DNA of 64,000 bases, from positions 85,080 to 149,079 of the forward strand of contig JACIWW010000005.1 in the NCBI GenBank assembly GCA_014360905.1, in the 5' to 3' direction. The notes beneath the pieces are model-generated. The model was not told where the DNA came from and made no database searches. It was given only the letters and a program-made list of their open reading frames with translations. Positions 17,016-24,319 of this stretch are shown here, one piece after another; the first letter of the stretch is position 1; the number at the start of each line of letters is the position of its first letter. This DNA is from Chloroflexota bacterium. GTDB lineage: Bacteria > Chloroflexota > Anaerolineae > UBA2200. The position numbers were made by a program, and so were the translations under genes.

Positions 17016-17720
17016 TTAAGGCTTCCACACTTCCCAAACTTTGCCCACCAACGCTGGGCTAGGTTTGAGCGTAACTTGCCCAGGTTGCCATCCCGAAGGG
17101 GTTACCTCACCTGTAGCATATACATGCTGGAAAGCCTTGATTTGTCGGAGCAGTTCCTCGGGATTCCTACCCACTTCTGGCGTAAGCACTTCCATAGCAC
17201 GAATCACAAAATCCGGATCAATGATGAAGCGGCCTCGAATATCCACACCGGCATCCTCATCGTATACACCGTAAATAGCACCAATCTTGCCGCCTGCATC
17301 CGAGAGCATGGGGAAAGGCACCCCGCCACTGACCATCTTGGACAGCTCCTGCTCCTGCCAAATCTTGTGCACGAAGCGGCTATCGGTGCTCATGGCCAAA
17401 ACTTCTACGCCCAGTGCCTTAAACTGATCGTAAAGTGCAGCAACCGCTGCCAATTCTGTTGGTCAAACAAAAGTAAAGTCACCGGGATAGAAGCATAGGA
17501 CAATCCACTTGCCCTTGTAGTCCGAGAGCTTCACCGGTTGGAAACCAACGCCTGCAATGAAAGCATTGGCCTCAAAATCAATAGCTTCTTTGCCTACACG
17601 TGCTAACACTTTGCTCACCTCCTGTGATGGTATAGCACCTGCAGCCGGGGTGGCTGCTCCGGGCACAGAGACGATTGGCCCCCGTGCTGGCTTGACACAA
17701 CCTTCTTTCAACTCTGGCAT
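17016..17720 (-). CDS. Selenocysteine-containing peroxiredoxin (UGA recoded at the active site)
   Basis: One continuous frame is read if the in-frame TGA at 17463-17465 is translated. It falls exactly on the peroxidatic cysteine: [19 protein letters not shown], where AhpC/Prx1-type enzymes have FTFVCPTE. No base shift occurs across it, and the reading frame before and after is typical peroxiredoxin (about 234 residues, Sec at 86). The ATG at 17720 has GAGGAGGG before it. The usual resolving-cysteine motif near the C-terminus reads [10 protein letters not shown], with Thr in place of Cys (17100-17102). The N-terminal 40 residues are an extension with Cys8. It would reduce peroxides with high rate, probably to protect the Fe-S proteins around it. 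Confidence 0.88.
17437..17465 (-). promoter_or_regulatory. Candidate bacterial SECIS element after the UGA codon
   Basis: On the minus strand the TGA is followed by 12 bases and then GCAGC-GGTT-GCTGC, a five-pair stem with a G-rich apical loop; two or three further pairs are possible beyond an internal loop. The loop begins 17 bases after the UGA, close to the spacing in the E. coli fdhF SECIS, which also starts its loop with GG. This is the expected position and form for SelB recognition. Confidence 0.6.
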
Positions 17721-17778
17721 ATTACCCTCCTCAGTAGATTTTTAGTTCTCCTCCACGTTCACTGCTTTCGACCTTTTC

Positions 17779-18687
17779 CTAGCACTCACCTCCTTTTCTA
17801 TCCCCCTGCAGTCTCCAAAAGTCGCCAATGCGCCCATAAAGCTCAAGAAAACTTTGCTGGTATTCGGGCAGGGCATCAACCACAGGTTGACCTTCTGCGT
17901 AAGCCTCGGCGATGCGTCTGTCCAAGGGGATGCGCAGCAGAATGGGTATGCCCTCCGACTGGCAATAGCGGTCAACGCCATCATCGCCTACGCCATCGCG
18001 ATTGATGACGACGACTACGGGCAGCCTCAATGCATGATGTGCTACCTCTACCGCTAAGCGCAAATCGTGCAATCCAAATGGGGTGGGCTCAGTGACCATG
18101 AGAACCAGATCAGCACCACGCATGGTTTCCACAACAGGGCATGCAGTCCCTGGTGGTGCATCGAGAATGACCAGAGAGCGTTGTGCATCCCGCAGGATGG
18201 CAGCCTGTTTCAATTGGCGGATCAAGGGTGTAGCCATAGTTTCGCCTATGTTCAAGATGCCATGAGCAAAGCGCACAGAGCCCCGAACGGACCCTTGCTC
18301 GATAACCCCGGTCACGCGCAGCCTCTCGCGGATAGCGCCTTCCGGGCAGTTCAAGGTGCAGCTCCCGCAACCGTGGCAAAGCTCAGGAAAGAAGAGCACC
18401 TTAGGCTGTATCACTGCAATAGCATGGTATCGACAGACTTTAGCGCAGTGGCCACAGTACGTGCAGCGGCTCAGATCTACTTCGGGCACCAACAAGCCTA
18501 CTTCCCGATGTTGCTCGATGCTCGGATGCAGAAACAGTGCCGCATTGGGTTCTTCCACGTCACAATCAACGAAAGTAACTGTTGCATCCCCCAGCCCCTG
18601 TTTCTGCAATGAGACGGCAAGTGCCAGGTTGACAGCCACAGTTGTCTTGCCTGTGCCCCCTTTGCCGCTGGCTATGGTCAGAATCAT
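17779..18687 (-). CDS. MinD/Mrp-type ATPase with inserted 4Fe-4S ferredoxin domain (copy 1)
   Basis: The 302-residue protein has the same architecture as the product of 16059-16940: Walker A ASGKGGTGKTTVAVNLAL, then CTYCGHCAKVC and CHGCGSCTLNCPEGAI, then VILDAPPGTACPVVE. The two copies are diverged, so they may work as a heterodimer; Mrp/Nbp35-type ATPases often do, but this is inference. It lies 58 bases upstream of the Sec peroxiredoxin gene on the same strand. Confidence 0.87.
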   Translation of the reverse strand: MILTIASGKGGTGKTTVAVNLALAVSLQKQGLGDATVTFVDCDVEEPNAALFLHPSIEQHREVGLLVPEVDLSRCTYCGHCAKVCRYHAIAVIQPKVLFFPELCHGCGSCTLNCPEGAIRERLRVTGVIEQGSVRGSVRFAHGILNIGETMATPLIRQLKQAAILRDAQRSLVILDAPPGTACPVVETMRGADLVLMVTEPTPFGLHDLRLAVEVAHHALRLPVVVVINRDGVGDDGVDRYCQSEGIPILLRIPLDRRIAEAYAEGQPVVDALPEYQQSFLELYGRIGDFWRLQGDRKGGEC

Positions 18688-18725
18688 ACTCTGTGCTCTC
18701 CTCGTTGCCTGGAGATAGTTTTGCG

Positions 18726-19364
18726 CTATGGTTGTTCTATCGGCTTGGATGCTTGTATGAGAAACTGCAGCCCCTGCCCCTGGCTTTCGATTATACCAAA
18801 GCCAGCCTCTCTCAGCAAATCCGCGACCTCCTCACAGGTAAATTTGAACATGTCCAAGTGATGGAAGAAACCAAATAACTTACGCTTCCAGGTAGAAAGC
18901 CAAGCCCGGTTATAATCCTTGAGCACTAGGACACCACCAGGTTTCAAAACCCTTAATACCTCCGCGAAGGCCTTCTGGGGCTCCTCCCACTCGTGAAGCG
19001 AGGATTGTGTAACCACCAGATCAACCGAATCTGACTCTATCGGTATCTCCTCGGCTGTTCCTACCATCGCCTCAAAATGCGACATTCCAGCTTCACGAGC
19101 ATTCTGTTGGGCTATCTCGAGCATTTCAGCAGAGGGATCTACCCCGATGATCCTTGCCTCTGGCAGCAGTTTGCCGAGCTGGATGGGTAGAAGACCAGGT
19201 CCAGTGCCCAGGTCCACGATGGTGGCCTTTCCTTGCACAGGAGGTAGGCATTCCACGATTTTGCTAGCAAAAGGAGTGTGAGTTATCTTGGAGCTTATCT
19301 TGCTCCACTTGGCATATTTCTGACTTCTTTGCTCATTGCGCCAGGATTGCGATTGTGCGCTCAT
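18726..19364 (-). CDS. Class I SAM-dependent methyltransferase
   Basis: In this 212-residue protein motif I is TIVDLGTGPGLLPIQLG and motif II is RIIGVDPSAEMLEIA. DLVVTQSSLHEWEEPQKAFAEV and LKPGGVLVLKDYNR complete the UbiE/Methyltransf_11 pattern. The substrate cannot be inferred. Its position among metal- and Fe-S-related genes leaves a metalloid or cofactor substrate possible. No cysteine cluster typical of arsenite methyltransferases is present. Confidence 0.8.
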   Translation of the reverse strand: MSAQSQSWRNEQRSQKYAKWSKISSKITHTPFASKIVECLPPVQGKATIVDLGTGPGLLPIQLGKLLPEARIIGVDPSAEMLEIAQQNAREAGMSHFEAMVGTAEEIPIESDSVDLVVTQSSLHEWEEPQKAFAEVLRVLKPGGVLVLKDYNRAWLSTWKRKLFGFFHHLDMFKFTCEEVADLLREAGFGIIESQGQGLQFLIQASKPIEQP

Positions 19365-19418
19365 TTTTTCATTCTCCTCAACCGAACGAAGCCCACAGCC
19401 ATTGCGCAGCGGTCTTTT

Positions 19419-19607
19419 TTATTCGCGTATCATGCGCGTGCCGCACTTGGGACAAGTCATCGCTGTACATGGCTGTCCTGCGACATGTGGCTGTTTATGC
19501 CCACAATTGGGGCACACACAATATCCGCCTGGCCCAGCGGCTTTGGGACCGCCCTTACGTCCACGACCCCCGCCTTGGCCAGCGCCATATCCTATATCAC
19601 GTCCCAT
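19419..19607 (-). CDS. Small Gly-rich zinc-ribbon protein
   Basis: This 62-residue protein has a glycine- and basic-rich start (GRDIGYGAGQGGGRGRKGG) and a zinc ribbon formed by CPNCGHKQ and CPKCGTRM, with a further CVC. GGAGG lies 7 bases before the ATG, so it is a real gene despite its size. Small proteins of this kind occur beside NifX/DUF5320 clusters in anaerobes. A role in metal binding or trafficking is inferred only. Confidence 0.65.
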   Translation of the reverse strand: MGRDIGYGAGQGGGRGRKGGPKAAGPGGYCVCPNCGHKQPHVAGQPCTAMTCPKCGTRMIRE

Positions 19608-19628
19608 GCTATTACCTCCTTCGCTCTA

Positions 19629-19868
19629 TTATTGTCTGTAGCAATTGCCACCATCGGAACAAGGCGGTCGCTCACAGCGTTCCTCGCGACCACAGCAGGT
19701 GCGCCCAACCTCGTCACTGCTTCTGGTGCCCACCACTGCCGGTGCGGAAACCTGTTTCTCCAGCAAAGTAGCACCACAGGCAGGACAGGCGACTACGTCC
19801 TGAGGGGTGCGCAACCAGACCTCAAACTTCGCACCACAAGCTTGGCAACGGAATTCGTATATAGGCAT
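19629..19868 (-). CDS. FmdB-type zinc-ribbon protein
   Basis: The start MPIYEFRCQACGAKFEVW followed by CPACGATLLEKQVS is the classic FmdB regulatory-domain zinc ribbon. The 79-residue protein then has a second cysteine-rich stretch (CCGREERCERPPC). The ATG at 19868 is chosen because the family always starts MPxYEF/YRC, and GGAG precedes it. Its function is not known; the family is often associated with C1 and anaerobic metabolism genes. Confidence 0.78.
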   Translation of the reverse strand: MPIYEFRCQACGAKFEVWLRTPQDVVACPACGATLLEKQVSAPAVVGTRSSDEVGRTCCGREERCERPPCSDGGNCYRQ

Positions 19869-19892
19869 CTGCGCTCCACTTTCCAGCGCCAC

Positions 19893-20366
19893 TCAGCGGC
19901 CGCGGCGCTGCCGCTGGCGTTGTCTGTGGCCGCCACCCCGCCAACCACTCAATAACGAGAGGAAATCGGTTGATCGTTCACGAAAAGCAGGTACAGCCCG
20001 CCTGCGCTCCCAGGCTTCCAGCAAGTAAGAAGCCGCCTGCGGCACAACCTCTCGCCCCAAGAAAGCCAGAGCCACGCTCAAGTTATAAGACCATGGCCGC
20101 CTTGCGGGGCGAATAGGCACAGAAACTGGCTGCTGCACCACGGGCAGGCTTTCGCGCACCCTAATCACCTCACCTTCGACCACAGTGGGGCGCTCCTCTG
20201 CTGGACCAATTGCTTTCTGTGGGCAAGCCTCTACGCAAGCCTGACATTCTTGGCACAGCTCCGCATTGATGCTGGCTACCTGATTCACCAATTGTATCGC
20301 GCCATTGGGACAGGCATCCACACATAAGCCACATCCTGTACAACGCGCGCTATCCACATACAACAC
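19893..20366 (-). CDS. Dicluster 4Fe-4S ferredoxin with a long tail
   Basis: Two clusters lie in the first 60 residues, CTGCGLCVDACPNGAI and CQECQACVEACPQKAI, forming a bacterial-type 2[4Fe-4S] ferredoxin. About 100 further residues contain one hydrophobic stretch and a basic end. The GTG at 20366 lies 8 bases after GGAGG; another GTG at 20375 is possible. It probably carries electrons for, or docks on, the neighbouring MinD-type Fe-S ATPases. Confidence 0.8.
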   Translation of the reverse strand: MLYVDSARCTGCGLCVDACPNGAIQLVNQVASINAELCQECQACVEACPQKAIGPAEERPTVVEGEVIRVRESLPVVQQPVSVPIRPARRPWSYNLSVALAFLGREVVPQAASYLLEAWERRRAVPAFRERSTDFLSLLSGWRGGGHRQRQRQRRGR

Positions 20367-20392
20367 GTTCCTCACCTCCTAAGCAACACTGC

Positions 20393-20809
20393 TCAGGTTC
20401 GTCCTCTCCCATAACGACCACCTCTACCACTGTCAGCCCCCCGCTTACCCAAGCCCGTATGAGCCTGCACGTTTGCCTGTGTAGCGGAGTGGAGCTTACC
20501 CGCTTTGTATGCCTCCACGGCCTGCCGTACCGTGCCCTCGCTGACCCAATAAATCGGCACATTGGCAGCCTGGAACACCCCATAAGCATTTGGCCCTACG
20601 TTGCCGCTCAACACAGCTTCCGCGCCATGCTCTACGACGAATTGGGCAGCCTGAATCCCTGCCCCGCCTGGTGCAGATAGGGCTGGATTGGGGATTGCTT
20701 CGAACGCCATCGTCTCCGTATCCACGAAAACAAAACTAAGACAGCGTCCGAACACCAGACTGACCTGAGCGTCTAGATCATTCCCATTCGCTGTAACGAC
20801 GATCTTCAT
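20393..20809 (-). CDS. NifX/NifB-C-terminal-like cluster-binding protein (PF02579)
   Basis: The 138-residue protein begins MKIVVTANGNDLDAQVSLVF with the typical FGRC, and has GGAGIQAAQFVVEHGAEAVL and SGNVGPNAYGVFQAANV in the middle, the dinitrogenase Fe-Mo cofactor biosynthesis domain. The tail is rich in Gly and Arg. Stand-alone members in anaerobes without nitrogenase accompany MinD-type Fe-S ATPases, as here, and may carry an Fe-S or other metal cluster. Confidence 0.83.
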   Translation of the reverse strand: MKIVVTANGNDLDAQVSLVFGRCLSFVFVDTETMAFEAIPNPALSAPGGAGIQAAQFVVEHGAEAVLSGNVGPNAYGVFQAANVPIYWVSEGTVRQAVEAYKAGKLHSATQANVQAHTGLGKRGADSGRGGRYGRGRT

Positions 20810-20908
20810 CTTCTGCTTCTCCGAGTTATAGTCTACAGTGGGCAGATCATAACCCTTTCGCCAACAACTGCCCCAAACTCTCCATCTCGATCACCCTAGC
20901 AAGTTCCA

Positions 20909-21190
20909 TCACCAAACTCGCATGAAAAAGCGCCTGCCATGTCCACGGCCCATCCGCAAGGCTCGACCGCGCCTTATCCATCTCCTTGGATAGAATCCAA
21001 GCAGCGATGAGCGAATGGGTAGCGCCCCGCCGATGCGAGGGTACAACCCTACAGGCACGCCGGCCAAACCTGCAAACCCAAAAACAGGTTGCCTTGATAC
21101 TGGATCAGGGAGTCGAATCGCACAATATCCCTCACCCCGACCAGTCAATGGCCCTTCACCTCGCGGGCCAGTACCATCAAAACCCGGCAC
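20909..21190 (-). CDS. DUF5320 family protein (first copy)
   Basis: From the GTG at 21190 the protein reads VPGFDGTGPRGEGPLTGRG and GYCAI, the DUF5320 opening, then a Gly/Pro/Arg-rich tail. GGAGGTGAATGAG precedes the GTG. The family is found in anaerobes beside NifX and Mrp-like genes, and its function is unknown. The second copy at 22047-22397 has the same opening but a different tail. Confidence 0.6.
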   Translation of the reverse strand: MPGFDGTGPRGEGPLTGRGEGYCAIRLPDPVSRQPVFGFAGLAGVPVGLYPRIGGALPIRSSLLGFYPRRWIRRGRALRMGRGHGRRFFMRVW

Positions 21191-21221
21191 CTCATTCACC
21201 TCCTTTCCCATTCTTCCCAAG

Positions 21222-21962
21222 TCATCGGAGCATTGCTAATAGCCGTTTGCCTGGAATCTGCCGGAAGGTTGCCCCCTGACTTACAGCGCGCAAAGCACCT
21301 TCCGCATCTACCACAAGCGCACCAGCCAACGCATTCACATTGTAGTCGAAAAACAATGGCGAAAGCGGCGTGCTACCACCCATGACAAGCACGTAGGCAC
21401 TGGGTTGGCACAGAGAAAGCAGATCCTCAAAGGTGTGATTGACCAGCGTGCTACCAGTAATGCCAACTACATCGGCTTGGGGTACTATTTCCTCTGCACG
21501 AGCAGCTGGCAGATCCTCACCTCGAGGATGTAACTCCAGAACCGACAGCTTTTCTGCCACTTGGCGGACACGTGGGATAAAAGGGAAATGACCTACGATC
21601 ACCACGCGCTTGCCGGCGCCTTGTTTGACGAGAATTTCCTCAGCATTCGCCTCAATACAGCACGCTTTGTCCACGTCCAAGAGGGCATTCATTGTTGCTA
21701 AGCCAACGCTTGCCTCAGTAAGGCTATCTGAGCGGATTAGCTCTGCCAATTCAAATGAGCTGCGCTCTAGCAGATAGCCAGCTCGCCGCACAGAAGGCTG
21801 TCCTTCACAGTGGCTCTCCTGTGCATGTGGCACCGCTGCAAGGCCCACACGTATTCCCCATGTCGTCCTCACAGCTACAGCTGTCCAATGTACGCCGATG
21901 CGCACATCATGCACTGGTGCGTTGACTCTCAAACTGCTCAACAGTTTGTCAATGATGCTCAC
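21222..21962 (-). CDS. DUF4213/DUF364 family putative metal-chelating protein
   Basis: The protein is about 246 residues. The N-terminal part (VRIGVHWTAVAVRT...GLA) matches DUF4213. The C-terminal part, with VVIVGHFPFIPRVRQVA, ADVVGITGSTLVNHTFEDLL and VLVMGGSTPLSPLFFDYNVN, matches DUF364. The family fold has been suggested to chelate heavy metals and is found next to metal cofactor genes. GTG at 21962 (VSIIDKLLSS) is a likely start; GTG at 21983 is an alternative. Confidence 0.75.
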   Translation of the reverse strand: MSIIDKLLSSLRVNAPVHDVRIGVHWTAVAVRTTWGIRVGLAAVPHAQESHCEGQPSVRRAGYLLERSSFELAELIRSDSLTEASVGLATMNALLDVDKACCIEANAEEILVKQGAGKRVVIVGHFPFIPRVRQVAEKLSVLELHPRGEDLPAARAEEIVPQADVVGITGSTLVNHTFEDLLSLCQPSAYVLVMGGSTPLSPLFFDYNVNALAGALVVDAEGALRAVSQGATFRQIPGKRLLAMLR

Positions 21963-22046
21963 TCCAACCCCTTTTCTCCACACTCATTGCACGGTTAGGA
22001 AGAAGGAGCGGACCGCTTGCGTTGCCACGGCCCGCTCCTGTTTGCC

Positions 22047-22397
22047 TCAGCCCTCCTTCCCAAGATCTTCGAGGCGCTTATTGATGGCATCAAGTTGCTC
22101 CTGCAAGGCCTTGGCCTGTGCCTTTAGCATCTCGGTTTCTTGTTCTTGGGTTACTGGTGGCACTCCCCAGCCCCAGGCTGGCCCGTACCCAAAGCGCATC
22201 CAACCTGGAAGCCCTGTGGCGTAATACCAGTGGCGCCAGCGAAAGCCTCTGCCCCAGCCACCACCAAAACCTAGACCCAAGCCACGTCCTGGCACAGGGT
22301 TCATGTAGCCAGGGATGCCGTAGCCAGCGCAGTAACCAGCTGCCCTCCCAGTCATGGGCCCCATGCCAAATGGCCCAGTGCGATCTCCTTTTGGCAT
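22047..22397 (-). CDS. DUF5320 family protein (second copy)
   Basis: The start MPKGDRTGPFGMGPMTGRAA and GYCAGYGIPGYMNP is diagnostic of DUF5320. After a Gly-rich and aromatic middle, the last 40 residues form a coiled coil (EQETEMLKAQAKALQEQLDA), usual for the longer members. AGGAGGTGAGAAGT before the ATG at 22397 decides the start. It is the first gene of the minus-strand cluster and has a good promoter upstream. Confidence 0.75.
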   Translation of the reverse strand: MPKGDRTGPFGMGPMTGRAAGYCAGYGIPGYMNPVPGRGLGLGFGGGWGRGFRWRHWYYATGLPGWMRFGYGPAWGWGVPPVTQEQETEMLKAQAKALQEQLDAINKRLEDLGKEG

Positions 22398-22449
22398 ACT
22401 TCTCACCTCCTTTCCTTATCTTCTCGAATAACGGTAAGAATCGTCTCAG

Positions 22450-22481
22450 TTAGATAGTCTCTAAATACTATGTGTATCTAA
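22450..22481. promoter_or_regulatory. Inverted repeat downstream of the cluster promoter, operator candidate
   Basis: TTAGATA (22450-22456) faces TATCTAA (22475-22481) with 18 bases between them. It lies in the early transcribed leader of the minus-strand cluster, where a repressor could block transcription. Confidence 0.4.
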
Positions 22482-22498
22482 ATGATTTTTGCATTTAT

Positions 22499-22527
22499 AT
22501 AGTAGCACAAATTGTCCAAACTGTCAA
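22499..22527 (-). promoter_or_regulatory. Promoter of the Fe-S/DUF5320 cluster
   Basis: On the minus strand a perfect TTGACA (22522-22527) and TACTAT (22499-22504) are 17 bases apart, about 100 bases before the first gene of the cluster. Confidence 0.6.
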
Positions 22528-22611
22528 ATCGGCGAGTTAGTAGATATGAGTGTCCTGCGTTTTACCCTCCTACCGTTTGCTATCCCTGTTTCTTGTACAT
22601 ATCAGCAGATT

Positions 22612-22659
22612 TTGTTTTTCTGTTTCCTGCCACTATAATGCAGTTGAGTTGACAACTGC
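22612..22659 (+). promoter_or_regulatory. Promoter with overlapping palindrome in a long intergenic region
   Basis: TTGTTT (22612-22617) and TATAAT (22634-22639) are 16 bases apart. GCAGTTG (22640-22646) and CAACTGC (22653-22659) form a perfect inverted repeat at the expected transcription start, which would suit an operator. It reads toward the acyl-CoA dehydrogenase gene, 380 bases away. Confidence 0.45.
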
Positions 22660-22678
22660 TTCTGACTCGGAGGGGGCA

Positions 22679-22984
22679 GTGACTGTGTTCTGTGCGAAGA
22701 CCGAAATCGAAGTCTCGTGCCGGGCAGGCTATTCCTCTTGGCCGGGTGCTTGCAGGCACAGGTGGCATGACGAGCTCGTTACCTGGCCTCATCTGACATG
22801 CTATTGCCACCAGTGGCTTCTTATGGCAGTATCCCTCTGTCCTATCCCCTTCGTTCTCATGTTGCGTTTTCACCTTGATGCCCATTGGCCCAATGCCGCG
22901 TCATTCAGTCTGGTTATTCTATTTATCCTGTTCATTGTTTTCTCATGTAAGCCTTCATTGACAATAATGCCTAATCCAGCGTGA
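22679..22984 (+). CDS. Doubtful small Cys/Trp-rich protein
   Basis: The region 22528-23035 holds no recognisable gene. A frame of about 101 residues starting at GTG 22679 has GGAGG five bases upstream and lies behind a promoter. It is rich in Cys, His and Trp and ends with a hydrophobic segment (SLVILFILFIVFSC). It matches no family known to me and its codon use looks random, so it may be an untranslated leader or a small RNA instead. Confidence 0.15.
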   Translation: MTVFCAKTEIEVSCRAGYSSWPGACRHRWHDELVTWPHLTCYCHQWLLMAVSLCPIPFVLMLRFHLDAHWPNAASFSLVILFILFIVFSCKPSLTIMPNPA

Positions 22985-22992
22985 ACTGGATT
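22973..22992. promoter_or_regulatory. Palindrome upstream of the acyl-CoA dehydrogenase gene
   Basis: AATCCAG-CGTGAA-CTGGATT is a perfect seven-base inverted repeat 44 bases before the start codon. It is followed by TACAAT at 23000. An operator or a small leader hairpin is possible. Confidence 0.35.
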
Positions 22993-23035
22993 GTTACTAT
23001 ACAATAGGTTTCTACCCTATCTGTGAAGGAGAACG

Positions 23036-24271
23036 ATGTACCGTGATGAGGTTTTGCTTGAGGTAGTGGAAGAGGGGGATTTGTTCCTGCGCGATGCCAT
23101 CCGTGCTTATGTGGAAGCTGAGATTATGCCCGTACGCTTGCTTATAGATGAGGATGAAGAGCACGTGTTGGTGCGCAAGATCCTGCAGGGGTTGGCAGAC
23201 ATCGGCTTTCAGGCCGCTATCTGGCCAGAGAGATACGGAGGAGCAGGCATCACCAGGATGGTACCTTTTAGTCTATGCCTGGAGGAACTGTCCCGTGGTG
23301 ATGGCGGTATTGCGGTGGCTTTGGCCTGCAGTCTGTGGCCTTTCATGCCTGCTATCTGGGCCGCCAACCAGGCTGTGCTCGATCGTTTTGGGCCAGAGTT
23401 CTGTAGTGGAGAGCTGAGGATGGGCTGCTTTGCGATGACAGAGCCGGGTGGCACAACAGGAGGTGGAGGTTGTGACATCGAGAACCCTGCTTTGGAAGGT
23501 CGCATGATCCGCACCACTGCCCGTCTGGAGGGGGAGGAGTGGGTGCTCAATGGACAGAAATTGTGGGCTTCCAATAGCGGCGTAGCTGACGCTTATCTGA
23601 TAGTATGCTCGACTGATCCCGAATTAGGGGATGAGGGGCTTGCTCTCATCTATGTGCCAAGCGGTGTTAAAGGGCTTTCGTTTGGTCCCTACGAGCGCAA
23701 AGCCGGCTTACATGCTGACCGCAACAGCGCAATTTTCCTAGACAATGTGCGAGTCCCCAGGGAATTTCGCGCTGCTGGCCCAGCCCAAGATGCACGCCTG
23801 TTTCACCAGAACCTAATTGTTGGACGCTTGGGCAGCGCAGCCATGTCCGTGGGCAATGCTCAAGGCATCTTTGAGACGGTCCTCAAGTTTACTGGTGCGC
23901 GGGTGGTGGCTGGGCGACCTATCCGCGAGCACTCTATAGGCGCCTGCATGCTGGCGGACATGGCCATAGGCATCGAGACTGCACGTGCTTTCTGCTTGCA
24001 GGCAGCCTACAAGTACGATCACCCCGAACTCTATGGGCCTCAAGACTCGACGCTGAACCTCTCACGCGCCAGCATCGCCAAGGTCTATGCCTCGGAGGTG
24101 GCGGTGATGGTGGCCAACAAGACAATGGAGTTGATGGGTGCTTATGGCTACGCACACGATTATCACCTGGAGAAATACTGGCGAGATGGGAAAATCATGC
24201 AGCTCTGGCTGGGAGGGGCGCAATTGGGGCGTCTAGATGCGATTAGGGGTTACTACGCGCATCGCCTGTGA
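23036..24271 (+). CDS. Acyl-CoA dehydrogenase family protein
   Basis: The 411-residue protein covers the three acyl-CoA dehydrogenase domains: an N-terminal helical domain, the flavin-binding middle (CFAMTEPGGTTGGGGCDI, VLNGQKLWASNSGVADAYL) and the C-terminal helical domain (MELMGAYGYAHDYHLEKYWR). Where most members have the catalytic base in YEGT, this one reads IMQLWLGGAQLGR, so the usual glutamate is missing. No glutamate is evident at the isovaleryl-CoA-type position either (HQNLIVGRLG). It may be an atypical dehydrogenase or act on another substrate. AAGGAG lies 5 bases before the ATG. Confidence 0.8.
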   Translation: MYRDEVLLEVVEEGDLFLRDAIRAYVEAEIMPVRLLIDEDEEHVLVRKILQGLADIGFQAAIWPERYGGAGITRMVPFSLCLEELSRGDGGIAVALACSLWPFMPAIWAANQAVLDRFGPEFCSGELRMGCFAMTEPGGTTGGGGCDIENPALEGRMIRTTARLEGEEWVLNGQKLWASNSGVADAYLIVCSTDPELGDEGLALIYVPSGVKGLSFGPYERKAGLHADRNSAIFLDNVRVPREFRAAGPAQDARLFHQNLIVGRLGSAAMSVGNAQGIFETVLKFTGARVVAGRPIREHSIGACMLADMAIGIETARAFCLQAAYKYDHPELYGPQDSTLNLSRASIAKVYASEVAVMVANKTMELMGAYGYAHDYHLEKYWRDGKIMQLWLGGAQLGRLDAIRGYYAHRL

Positions 24272-24319
24272 GATGGGGACACAGTGCAAGGTGAGAGCTT
24301 GTGTTGAGGAGGAAAAGAG

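Noticed and set aside
17453..17465. Peroxiredoxin split into two genes, pseudogene or frameshift
   Set aside because: There is no shift in frame, both halves are well conserved, and the stop is TGA exactly at the active-site cysteine with a hairpin after it. Sec recoding is the better reading.
19278..19955. Long plus-strand open frame of 225 residues
   Set aside because: It lies opposite four real genes with ribosome sites and clear domain motifs; its composition is that of an antisense frame.
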